Shown here: positions 50,991 through 59,389 of the stretch, one piece after another
Layout of the letters: the number at the start of each line of letters is the position of its first letter
Position numbering within the stretch: the stretch's first letter is position 1
Origin: Melioribacteraceae bacterium
Lineage (GTDB): Bacteria; Bacteroidota; Ignavibacteria; Ignavibacteriales; Melioribacteraceae
Direction: 5' to 3'
Assembly: GCA_027030245.1 (NCBI GenBank)
Contig: JALVFE010000025.1
Span: forward strand, 1-64,000
DNA: 64,000 nt
Program-made: the position numbers and the translations under genes
Notes under the pieces: model-generated
What the model was told of the DNA's origin: nothing
Databases searched by the model: none
What the model saw: the letters and a program-made list of their open reading frames with translations, nothing else

Positions 50991-51181
50991 AAATGAATAC
51001 ATTATGGAATATTCGGAGTTTTAATTTCCACTACCGTCAAGGCCCACGCCTCGACGTGTTTTTGTACTATGCATTATATAAAATATAACCGCCTTTAATA
51101 TTTGTTAGAAATAGCTTGAAGTGGAGCGGAAATACTTTAAGTAAGCCAACATCTGCCGAGGTGTGGACCTCGGCAGCAGGA
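50991..51181. repeat. 190-bp direct repeat, right copy
   Basis: Matches 49778-49968. Here the coding end NEYIMEYSEF is orphaned: it has no gene in front of it, only a D hairpin. This shows that the segment was copied or split after the hairpin element was in place. Confidence 0.85.
51035..51174. repeat. 140-bp hairpin element, copy 6
   Basis: E 51035-51056 (with the same CGTCAAGGC change as copy 4) and D 51155-51174. It is contained in the right 190-bp repeat. Copies 5 and 6 lie back to back, 52 bp apart, with no gene between. Confidence 0.85.
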
Positions 51182-51197
51182 GAAACTTAATTTCTTT

Positions 51198-51218
51198 GGT
51201 CAACATAGCATGTTGACC
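51198..51218. repeat. A hairpin closing the second array
   Basis: GGTCAACAT / ATGTTGACC, the A element of the first array in reverse orientation, 16 bp before the stop of the S46 peptidase gene. It marks the right border and may terminate that minus-strand gene. Confidence 0.75.
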
Positions 51219-51233
51219 TACATCCCACTTATC

Positions 51234-53384
51234 CTACAATTTCCCGTGGATTAGTTCATCAACCAACCGATCAGTTTTATAAACATACTTTAATGCTTCT
51301 ATCAAACCTTTAGAATCCGTAGCCACTGTCCGGTTATTCTCCTCCAGAAAAATTATATATCCGGCAAGACTTTCAATATTGCCATCGTGAACAAGTCCTA
51401 CAATTTCGGCATTGCGGTTAATAACGGAACTTCCGGAATTTCCTCCGACTATATCGTTAGTTGACGCAAAACCGACCGGCGTTGCTAAATCCAATTCCGG
51501 CGGCGGTGTTTTCCACCGTTCGTGCAAACCCCACGGATATGTTTTCCCGCCAAATGAAAAATACCTGTCCCACAATCCGTAAAAAGTTGTTTTACCCGGT
51601 GCGATAGTTCCGTTATACTCGTAACCCTTGATTACCCCGTCCGATATTCTTAACGTTAAAGTTGCATCGGGTGGAATCTTATTTCCGTAAACTTGATAAA
51701 CTGCCCCACCTAGCAATTCGTTATAAACATCCAGAGAATTGTTCAATTCTTGCCTGATTAACCGGAGCGAATCTATTTTATTTTCTGAATATTTTACAAA
51801 TCGAATAAACGGATCGTTCGAATTAAGAATGGAATCCGGTGGCAAACTAATAAAATTATTAAACTTTTCTCTCGATGTAATGCCGGATTTTCCGAATACA
51901 TAAACAGCACCGTTTATCCCTTTCCTTCCACCGTATATGTCTTTAATTAGTTTATTATTTTCACCAAGCACGCTTTGGATATATTTGGTATGCGCTTTCA
52001 GAAGCAGCATATTCAATTCTTCGTCAATATCTGCGGGATAAATTTCCGCACGGGTACTGTCAATTTTTTCCGGTAAGTAGTCTTCTTGCCGTTCTGTTTC
52101 TGGTAATTTCATTTGTTCGGCATAACGAATTATCTTTTTTGCAATGTTGAAATACACCGGTTTTATTGCGCTTCTCGCATTCAGCGCATAATATTCATCA
52201 GCGGTAGCCTTTAGTTTGTTTATAACGGTTGCAATTGAATCCCATACAAAACCGTACTCGGCGTTCAAGCTTTCATCGCTGTGTATTTTACTTTTCAAAT
52301 CGTTTTCGAAAGCGGTTTTCTTTTTCATTATATATTCGTCGTTCAAAGCGGCTAAGCGACCGGCATAAGATTTCCTCGCATTTCCCCATCTCATTATTTG
52401 CCTTAAATATTCGCTTTCCTCTTCCGGACGGTTTTGGAATAATCTGAAATAAACGTAATATATTTCATTAAACTGTTTAAGCAAAAATCTATAAACTTTT
52501 TCTCTCAAGTAATTCAGTTCCGCTACGGAAATAAGTCTGTATGTTCTTCCCGGGCGACCAACAACAAAAACGGGTTCGTTTTCCTTAGCACCGTTTTTAC
52601 TCCACTTAAAATAATTATCAACCTTCACGGGCTTCCCTTCTCCGTCGTAAGCGCGGTAAAACGCAAAATCTAATTCGTAACGGGGATAAGTGAAATTATC
52701 CCAATCCCAACCGGTTGCCGCAATTTGGAAATCCGGCGACATTACCAAACGGATATCATCGTAACGTTTGTAACCATAAAGCGAATATTTCCCTCCGTGA
52801 TAAAGCGAAACCACTTTACAAAGCAAACCTGTTCGCTCGGAATAATTACGCTCCAACTCGAGAATTTTCGCATTTTTCAAATCCGTTTTTTCCGCTGCGG
52901 TTTTTCCTTTTGCCGTTTCACTTTTAATCGAGTCAGTTACATCTTCGATAAACTCTAACTGATCTACATATAAACCCGGAATTTTTCTTTCTTCTTCCAA
53001 CGTTTCGGCAAAAAAGCCGTCCCGCAATAAATTTTCACCTTCCTTTTCCACAAGCTTAAGCGTACTTCTACCGCAATGGTGGTTAGTCATAATCAATCCG
53101 TCTTCGGAAACAAAAGCGGCAGAACAACCGCCACCAAATTGCAGAGCGGATTTCATTACTTTGTCCAACCATTCTTTTCCCGGAGAAAAGTTATATTTAG
53201 TTTGCCATTTTAATATTGGCACCGAGTCGAAAGTCCACATACTTCCAAACTCGCCGAGATTAAACCCGACCGTATCGATTTCCAAAGGTTCGTAAAATCC
53301 CCGTTGGGCTAAAAAATTATTTTTAGTTGAAAAAAACATCAAGATAACGGCAATTATGAAATAATGAGCTTTATTCCGCTGCAT
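51234..53384 (-). CDS. S46 dipeptidyl peptidase, DPP7-like, copy 1
   Basis: 716 residues with a signal peptide (to about 26). Chymotrypsin-like S46 fold: LIMTNHHCG holds the catalytic His (about 102), TYPRYELDFAFYR includes the Asp region (about 230), and GGNSGSSVIN has the nucleophilic Ser (about 650). A long helical insert (about 290-530) caps the active site. The residue after the Ser that sets P1 choice lies in VHDGNIESLAG, where Gly points to DPP7-like (hydrophobic P1) rather than DPP11-like (Arg) specificity. It releases dipeptides from oligopeptides in the periplasm. It stands at the border of the hairpin array. Confidence 0.93.
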   Translation of the reverse strand: MQRNKAHYFIIAVILMFFSTKNNFLAQRGFYEPLEIDTVGFNLGEFGSMWTFDSVPILKWQTKYNFSPGKEWLDKVMKSALQFGGGCSAAFVSEDGLIMTNHHCGRSTLKLVEKEGENLLRDGFFAETLEEERKIPGLYVDQLEFIEDVTDSIKSETAKGKTAAEKTDLKNAKILELERNYSERTGLLCKVVSLYHGGKYSLYGYKRYDDIRLVMSPDFQIAATGWDWDNFTYPRYELDFAFYRAYDGEGKPVKVDNYFKWSKNGAKENEPVFVVGRPGRTYRLISVAELNYLREKVYRFLLKQFNEIYYVYFRLFQNRPEEESEYLRQIMRWGNARKSYAGRLAALNDEYIMKKKTAFENDLKSKIHSDESLNAEYGFVWDSIATVINKLKATADEYYALNARSAIKPVYFNIAKKIIRYAEQMKLPETERQEDYLPEKIDSTRAEIYPADIDEELNMLLLKAHTKYIQSVLGENNKLIKDIYGGRKGINGAVYVFGKSGITSREKFNNFISLPPDSILNSNDPFIRFVKYSENKIDSLRLIRQELNNSLDVYNELLGGAVYQVYGNKIPPDATLTLRISDGVIKGYEYNGTIAPGKTTFYGLWDRYFSFGGKTYPWGLHERWKTPPPELDLATPVGFASTNDIVGGNSGSSVINRNAEIVGLVHDGNIESLAGYIIFLEENNRTVATDSKGLIEALKYVYKTDRLVDELIHGKL

Positions 53385-53515
53385 GAATACCTCGGGATAT
53401 TAATTAAATTTTATTTAGATTTATTATTGTTGCAAATCGAATTTGTAACCTTCATTCAAAATACCAAAATATTTTTTATTTTTAATCAGGTTAATTGTAA
53501 AAGGAGAAAAGAAAT

Positions 53516-53929
53516 ATGAACATAAGCTGGAAGGACAAAAGTTTATATTTTAAGGGTTTGTTACTATTAATAGGCAAAGATTTTGTAATCTCCGAAGAAG
53601 AAAGAAAATTACTTCAAGATATCGGAAAAGCCCTCGGTTTCGAACAAAAGTTTATCGATTCTTCCATTGATAACTTGTTGGAAAACAAATATATAACCGA
53701 TGAACCGCCAATATTTTCGGATAAGGAAATAGCAAAGATATTTATCAAAGACGGAATCCGGTTGGCGATTTCGGATAAAAACATGCATCCGTTCGAAATC
53801 GAATGGTTACAGAACGTAGCCCGTTCTAATAATCTGGATACAAACTTTGTTAATGACCAAATTGATTTTTACTTGAAAAATCAATATTTGAAGGAAGACC
53901 AGGACAAATTGGAACTTCACAATTTATAA
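53516..53929 (+). CDS. TerB-like helical protein
   Basis: 137 residues, all helical. GLLLLIGKDFVISEEERKLL and, in a second half, AISDKNMHPFEIEWLQNVA follow the TerB/DjlA pattern of two acidic helix-loop units. There is no signal peptide, so it is cytosolic. AAAGGAG lies 8 bases before the ATG. The next gene starts 16 bp later, suggesting one transcript. TerB-like domains bind metal and associate with membranes or stress proteins in other systems; no role can be fixed here. Confidence 0.7.
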   Translation: MNISWKDKSLYFKGLLLLIGKDFVISEEERKLLQDIGKALGFEQKFIDSSIDNLLENKYITDEPPIFSDKEIAKIFIKDGIRLAISDKNMHPFEIEWLQNVARSNNLDTNFVNDQIDFYLKNQYLKEDQDKLELHNL

Positions 53930-53945
53930 TTAATACGGAATCGAT

Positions 53946-55376
53946 TTGCATTCCCCCGGAAAAATAATTTTTAGTGAAATAGACAAAGTTTTTAATTTAC
54001 AAATTCAAAACAAGTGGAACGTTCGCAACACCGGTTTTACCGAACGGTCGGAAAATTTAGATAAAATCCGGCATTGGATTTTAAACAACAGACAAAAAAT
54101 CCGTGATGCGGTTTATAAAGATTTTAAAAAGCCTTTCCCCGAAACCGACTTAACCGAAATTTTTAACACTTTAGCGGAAATTCGAACAACAAAAGCGAAC
54201 CTGAGAAAATGGATGAAGCCCCAGAAAGCCGCACCAACGCCCTCAATGCTAACCACACACGGTTATGTTATATACGAACCGAAAGGCACCGTATTAATAA
54301 TCTCACCGTGGAATTATCCGTTTCTGCTTGCCGTGGAGCCGTTAATTTCTGCAATTGCAGCCGGTAATACCGTTATTATTAAGCCTTCTGAAATTTCACG
54401 AAACACTTCCGCAGTAATTAAGGAAATGGTAGACGAACTTTTCCCGCCAAACGAAGTCTGTGTTTTCGAAGGCGGAAAAGAAATTGCCACTTACTTATTG
54501 CAAAAACCGTTTGACCACATATTTTTTACCGGAAGCACAACCGTCGGCAAAATCGTTTTGAAAGCAGCGGCAGAACATTTCACTTCCGTTACACTTGAAT
54601 TGGGCGGGAAATCACCCGTCATTGTCGATTCATCCGCTGATTTGAAAGACGCCGCTCAAAAACTTGTTTGGGGTAAATTCTTAAATGCGGGTCAGACTTG
54701 CCAAGGTCCCGATTATCTTTTAATCGATAAACGGATTAAGTCAGAACTTATAGAACTACTAAAAAACTTTATCAATAAATCGTATGGTAAAAACCCTAAC
54801 GAAATTAAACACTCGCACGACTTTGCCAGAATAATAAATTTCAATCACATCGGAAGACTAATAGATTACCTGGAAGAAGCTAAAAAGTATGGAGCAAAAG
54901 TGGAAATAGGCGGAGAATACGACAGAGAAACAAATTATTTTTCCCCTACCGTTTTAAGCGGCAGTTTTACCGGCACCAAATTAATGGAAGAAGAAATTTT
55001 CGGACCAATTTTACCGGTAATGACTTTCGAAAATATTGACGAAGCAATTGAAATAATAAAGCGGCAGCCTCCGCCTCTTGCGGTTTACATTTTCAGCAAC
55101 AAAAATAAAACAATCGAAACGGTTAAAGAAAATACCGTTTCCGGCAGTGTTGTAATTAATGATTTAGTATTACAATTCTCACACTATAATTTGCCGTTCG
55201 GCGGAATAAAAGAAAGCGGATTGGGAACGGCACACGGCTTTTACGGCTTCGAAGCTTTTTCAAACAGACGCACCGTTCTAAAGCATCATAAGTTCAGCCC
55301 GATTAAACTTTTCTATCCACCGTATAACAACGGAAAACAAAAACTGATAAATCTGTTAATTAAATTTTTCCGTTAA
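53946..55376 (+). CDS. Class 3-like aldehyde dehydrogenase
   Basis: 476 residues, read from a TTG at 53946 with CGGA 6-9 bases upstream; no ATG lies near. Oxidises aldehydes to acids with NAD(P)+. Motifs: ISPWNYPFLLAVEPLISAIA, KPSEISRNTSA, FFTGSTTVGKIV, TLELGGKSP (general base Glu, about 219) and NAGQTCQGPDY (catalytic Cys about 253), EEIFGPILPV, and the end LPFGGIKESGLG. The short length and C-terminal hydrophobic tail are like fatty aldehyde dehydrogenases of class 3. No pathway partners are adjacent. Confidence 0.92.
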   Translation: MHSPGKIIFSEIDKVFNLQIQNKWNVRNTGFTERSENLDKIRHWILNNRQKIRDAVYKDFKKPFPETDLTEIFNTLAEIRTTKANLRKWMKPQKAAPTPSMLTTHGYVIYEPKGTVLIISPWNYPFLLAVEPLISAIAAGNTVIIKPSEISRNTSAVIKEMVDELFPPNEVCVFEGGKEIATYLLQKPFDHIFFTGSTTVGKIVLKAAAEHFTSVTLELGGKSPVIVDSSADLKDAAQKLVWGKFLNAGQTCQGPDYLLIDKRIKSELIELLKNFINKSYGKNPNEIKHSHDFARIINFNHIGRLIDYLEEAKKYGAKVEIGGEYDRETNYFSPTVLSGSFTGTKLMEEEIFGPILPVMTFENIDEAIEIIKRQPPPLAVYIFSNKNKTIETVKENTVSGSVVINDLVLQFSHYNLPFGGIKESGLGTAHGFYGFEAFSNRRTVLKHHKFSPIKLFYPPYNNGKQKLINLLIKFFR

Positions 55377-55404
55377 GTTCTTTCCTAATCCGTCTTTAAT
55401 TTAA

Positions 55405-57543
55405 TTAGTCATCCAACTCGCCGGTTTTGAGTTCGTCAACAATTCTATCTGCATGATAAACTTTATCCAACGCTTCCAATATAGCTTGCGAAGCAACGGC
55501 AATCATTCTGTTATTTGCCGGAATGTAAATAAAATCGCCGGCTATACTTTGTACGTTTCCGTCGAATGCAACCCCGACAATTTCTTTATCTTGGTTAATT
55601 ACCGGGCTTCCAGAATTACCGCCTACTATATCGTTCGTGCCAATGAAATTGTACGGAGTCGATAAATCCAAATCTTCCGGCGGTGATGCCCAACGTTCCG
55701 GCAAATCCCAAGGATATTCTTTTTCGTTTCCGTAATATCTGTCGTACATTCCGTAAAATGTTGTTTTCACAATTGCTTTGGTTCCGTTATACGGAAATGT
55801 TTTTACAACGCCGTCGCTTATTCTTAAAGTGAACGTAGCATCGGGTGGAATTGACGTTCCGTATATTTCAAAAATAACGCGACCCAACAAACTTTCGTAA
55901 ACATCTTCGGTATCGTTAATTTCTTTGGAGCGTTTAAGCAATTCTCTCAATTCATCTTGAGTATGAACAATATAATAAATAAAGGGATCTTCAGTAGCGA
56001 GAATTTCTTCCGGCGGTTTTCTTAAAAGTTGTTCGGTTTTTTCTTTGCTTGCCAATACGGATTTTTTTAACATCTCTTCAGCGGCAAGTTCGCCGGACTT
56101 TTCGCCAAACACTTTTAAAACCAACGGATTATCGTTTCCCAAATTCATTTTTACGAAATCGACAAAAATACCAAGTTTAACTTTGCTTAATACGGTATCG
56201 ATTGTTTCCGGGTAAAAATTTGCGATAACCGAATCGAGTTTAGCACCTTTATAAATATCGGGTTTAACGCTATCGGGAAGTTTCATTTTCTCGGCAAACG
56301 CTACAATTTTTTTTGCCAGACTAAAATAATCGTCTCTTATAAACCTGCTTCCTCTGTATGCGGCAATTTTGGTATCAATTTCTCTCAATTCATTTCTGGT
56401 TCTCTCTATTGCTTCCCAAATATGTCCGTAGTTTTTATTCAAATTGGGATCCGCAGCAACGGCTTTTTTAAGTTTCCCTTCAAAATCTTTTTTCCTTGCC
56501 ATTATGTTCGGGTTGCGAAGAGCTTTATACGCGTAATGAAACACCTTTTGTGCATTACCGATTCTCGTTCTCATTTTTTCGAATTCATCTGCTCTTCCGG
56601 GATATAAAGATTTTAATTCTTCAAGTTTTTCGTAATAATTATCTAACAAGAAAGCGCGGTTTCTGTAAGTAACATCCCTAAAATATTCAAGCTGTGCAAC
56701 GGTTTTCAATCTGTTCGTGCGCCCCGGATTACCAACTGTAAAGATCGGTTCGTTTTCCTTCGCTCCGTCTTTACTCCATTTGAAATAATTTTTCGTATTT
56801 AAAGGTTTACCGTCTTCATCGTAAACCCTGAATATTGTAAAATCCAAATCGTAACGCGGATAAGTAAAATTATCAAAATCACCTCCGAAAGCTGCGATTC
56901 TTTGTTCGGGTTCGAATACCAAGCGAACGTCGTTATATCTTTTATATCCGTAAATTGCCCACTTGCCGCCGTTATAAAATTTAACGATTTGGCACTTGAG
57001 TCCTGTATCTTTATTATATCTGTCTACAAGTTCGCTTACTTTTTCGTCACGCAGTTTTATTTTTTCTTCCTCCGTAATTCCGGAATTAAATGCAGCTTCC
57101 ACCGAATCGGTAACGTCAACAATCAATTGTAATTGTTCGACGTACATAAACGGAGCTTGTCTTTCGTCTTCCAAGGTTTCGGCATAAAAGCCTGTTTTAG
57201 CCAAATCTTCGCCCTCTTTTTCAACCGATCTTCTATGCCAAACCGAGCAATGATTGTTCGTTAGAATTAACCCGTTAGGCGAAATAAAACTTGCAGTACA
57301 ACCGGGAATACGCAAAGCGGAAAGTCTTACGTCATCGAACCAATCACCCGAAAATTCAATACCGTATCTGTCATTCAGGTATTCAACGGGCGGATAATCG
57401 AACGTCCACATTTTCCCGATATCGAATTTATCGGACTGCGGACTTAAAGGTTTCTCAAAATCTTGTGCGGATACATTCAATACTAAAAAGAATGTAAGTA
57501 ATATTAACAAAGTTTTTAAGTGAGTAATTGGATGCAATTTCAT
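55405..57543 (-). CDS. S46 dipeptidyl peptidase, DPP7-like, copy 2
   Basis: 712 residues with a signal peptide (to about 26). Same layout as the copy at 51.2 kb: LILTNNHCS (His about 97), TYPRYDLDFTIFRV, GGNSGSPVIN (Ser about 645), then VAFDGNVQSIAG with the Gly of DPP7-like enzymes. The two are clear paralogues along their length (MWTFD.P, RDGFFAETLEEER / KTGFYAETLEDER). They flank two plus-strand genes. Together they suggest growth on proteins or peptides. The first copy has NHHC where this one has NNHC, both compatible with activity. Confidence 0.93.
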   Translation of the reverse strand: MKLHPITHLKTLLILLTFFLVLNVSAQDFEKPLSPQSDKFDIGKMWTFDYPPVEYLNDRYGIEFSGDWFDDVRLSALRIPGCTASFISPNGLILTNNHCSVWHRRSVEKEGEDLAKTGFYAETLEDERQAPFMYVEQLQLIVDVTDSVEAAFNSGITEEEKIKLRDEKVSELVDRYNKDTGLKCQIVKFYNGGKWAIYGYKRYNDVRLVFEPEQRIAAFGGDFDNFTYPRYDLDFTIFRVYDEDGKPLNTKNYFKWSKDGAKENEPIFTVGNPGRTNRLKTVAQLEYFRDVTYRNRAFLLDNYYEKLEELKSLYPGRADEFEKMRTRIGNAQKVFHYAYKALRNPNIMARKKDFEGKLKKAVAADPNLNKNYGHIWEAIERTRNELREIDTKIAAYRGSRFIRDDYFSLAKKIVAFAEKMKLPDSVKPDIYKGAKLDSVIANFYPETIDTVLSKVKLGIFVDFVKMNLGNDNPLVLKVFGEKSGELAAEEMLKKSVLASKEKTEQLLRKPPEEILATEDPFIYYIVHTQDELRELLKRSKEINDTEDVYESLLGRVIFEIYGTSIPPDATFTLRISDGVVKTFPYNGTKAIVKTTFYGMYDRYYGNEKEYPWDLPERWASPPEDLDLSTPYNFIGTNDIVGGNSGSPVINQDKEIVGVAFDGNVQSIAGDFIYIPANNRMIAVASQAILEALDKVYHADRIVDELKTGELDD

Positions 57544-57727
57544 TTTATCTCCTAATAAATGCTAATACAAATAAAATATTTTTTCGAATTCTTAAATATA
57601 AAGAACCATCTTGTAATTAATAATTTTTCTTTGAAAGATTACATTACCCAACTAAAATAAAATAAAACAAATTATTTTATTATTTTACACGAATAAAAAT
57701 CAGAACACAAAAATTTAGGAGAACCAG

Positions 57728-59074
57728 ATGTCCAAAATTCCAGGATTTAAAGCTTACGACATAAGGGGAAAAGTTCCGGGCGAACTGAATAAAGATTTGG
57801 CTTACAAAATAGGCCGGGCTACCGTTAAATATTTGGGAGCGAAAAAAATAGCAATTGGCAGAGACGTAAGAAAATCTTCACCGGAATTAGCAGAAGCACT
57901 GGCAAACGGAATTACCGATATAGGTTGCGACGTAATAGACATAGGGCTTTGCGGAACAGAAATGATTTATTTCTCCACACCTAAATTTAATGCGGACGGC
58001 GGAATTATGATTACCGCCAGCCACAACCCGCCGGAATACAATGGCTTAAAGTTCGTACGGGAAGGTTCAAAACCGATGGGATATGATTCCGACTTAAAAT
58101 ATATTGAAGAGATGATTGTTAACGACAGTTTGGGCGAATTGGCGGAAACGAAGGGACAAATAATAAAAATGGATGTGATGAACGACTTTATTAACAGTTT
58201 GAAAAAGGTTTACAATAAAGAATCCATAAAGCCTTTCAAGGTTGTTGTGAATGCTGGTAACGGTTGTGTTGGTCCCGCTTTGGATGCGATTGAGCCCGAT
58301 TTACCGATACAAATGATAAAAGTTCATCATGAACCTGATCCCGAATTTCCCAACGGTGTTCCGAATCCGCTACTACCGGAAAACAGACAATCTACTATCG
58401 ATGCAATAAAAAAACATAATGCCGATTTGGGTGTAGCGTGGGACGGCGATTACGACAGATGTTTCTTCTTCGATGAAAACGGCGAATTTATTGAAGGATA
58501 TTATATCGTCGGATTGCTGGCAAAATCGATTCTTCAAAAGTTCCCCGGCGAATATATCGTTCACGATCCGCGATTGATTTGGAATACGATTGACATTGTT
58601 GAAAAAGCGGGCGGCAAAGCCGTTGTATCCAAAAGCGGTCACGCTTACATAAAACAAAAAATGAGAGAAGTCGATGCAATCTACGGCGGTGAAATGTCGG
58701 CTCATCATTATTTCCGCGATAACAATTATTCGGATAGCGGGATGATCCCTTTTCTATTGGTAATGGAATTAATGTCTGTGGAAAACAAACCTTTAAGCGC
58801 GTTAGTCGGAGAAATGATTGAAAAATATCCATGCTCGGGTGAAATTAATTCAAAGATAGAAGACCCGGCAGGAAAACTTGAAGAAATAAAACAAAAATAT
58901 TCAGACGGTAAAATCGATTTGCTAGACGGAGTAAGTGTTGAATACGACACTTGGCGTTTTAACGTAAGAATGAGTAACACCGAGCCTTTGCTTAGGCTAA
59001 ACGTGGAAACCAAAGGGGATAAAGAATTACTCGAGCAAAAAACCAATGAATTACTTGAATTTATTAGAAATTAA
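57728..59074 (+). CDS. Phosphomannomutase / phosphoglucomutase
   Basis: 448 residues, alpha-D-phosphohexomutase family. Substrate entry FKAYDIRGKVPGEL, catalytic phosphoserine loop ITASHNPPEYNGLKF (Ser about 100), Mg site WDGDYDRCFFFD (about 238), sugar loop GEMSAHHYFRDNNYSDSGM and phosphate loop RMSNTEPLLRLNVE. It interconverts hexose 1- and 6-phosphates for GDP-mannose or glucan synthesis. It has a GGAG site 6 bases before the ATG and a 184-bp upstream gap with AT-rich sequence. The AHHYFRD loop is the ManB/PMM-PGM type. Confidence 0.93.
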   Translation: MSKIPGFKAYDIRGKVPGELNKDLAYKIGRATVKYLGAKKIAIGRDVRKSSPELAEALANGITDIGCDVIDIGLCGTEMIYFSTPKFNADGGIMITASHNPPEYNGLKFVREGSKPMGYDSDLKYIEEMIVNDSLGELAETKGQIIKMDVMNDFINSLKKVYNKESIKPFKVVVNAGNGCVGPALDAIEPDLPIQMIKVHHEPDPEFPNGVPNPLLPENRQSTIDAIKKHNADLGVAWDGDYDRCFFFDENGEFIEGYYIVGLLAKSILQKFPGEYIVHDPRLIWNTIDIVEKAGGKAVVSKSGHAYIKQKMREVDAIYGGEMSAHHYFRDNNYSDSGMIPFLLVMELMSVENKPLSALVGEMIEKYPCSGEINSKIEDPAGKLEEIKQKYSDGKIDLLDGVSVEYDTWRFNVRMSNTEPLLRLNVETKGDKELLEQKTNELLEFIRN

Positions 59075-59140
59075 ATTTTTTATGTAAACATTTTCTCGGT
59101 TAATTCGTCAAATATAGCGAATTAATTATCGGAGGTAAAA

Positions 59141-59359
59141 ATGAGCGAACAAAAAGAAAAAGCAATTGATGTTGAAAAATTATTAAAGAATAAACTGAAA
59201 TCGGTCAGTGTAGGCGATTTGGAAGACGCAATTGCCAAAGTGGTTTCCGAAATGGTTGGCGAAGATTACAAATGCACAATCAGCGAAGTAAAATACACAT
59301 TGTTCAGCGGTGCCGATTTTCATGTTAAAATTGAACTGACTTATAATCCGGAAGATTAA
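59141..59359 (+). CDS. Conserved-looking 72-residue protein of unknown function
   Basis: Starts at the ATG at 59141 with a strong GGAGG 7 bases upstream. Small alpha/beta protein: two helices (DVEKLLKNKLKSVSVGDLED, then AIAKVVSEMVGEDY) and a beta hairpin (CTISEVKYT; FHVKIELTYN). Acidic overall, cytosolic. It sits between the phosphomutase (66 bp) and the CaCA exchanger (30 bp), same strand. No family recognised. Confidence 0.65.
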   Translation: MSEQKEKAIDVEKLLKNKLKSVSVGDLEDAIAKVVSEMVGEDYKCTISEVKYTLFSGADFHVKIELTYNPED

Positions 59360-59389
59360 ATTCACTTTACCGAAAACAATCCGAACTAA

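Noticed and set aside
57544-57727. Small RNA or leader in the gap before the phosphohexomutase
   Set aside because: AT-rich with no stable stem or conserved motif visible; nothing to report beyond an ordinary divergent promoter region.
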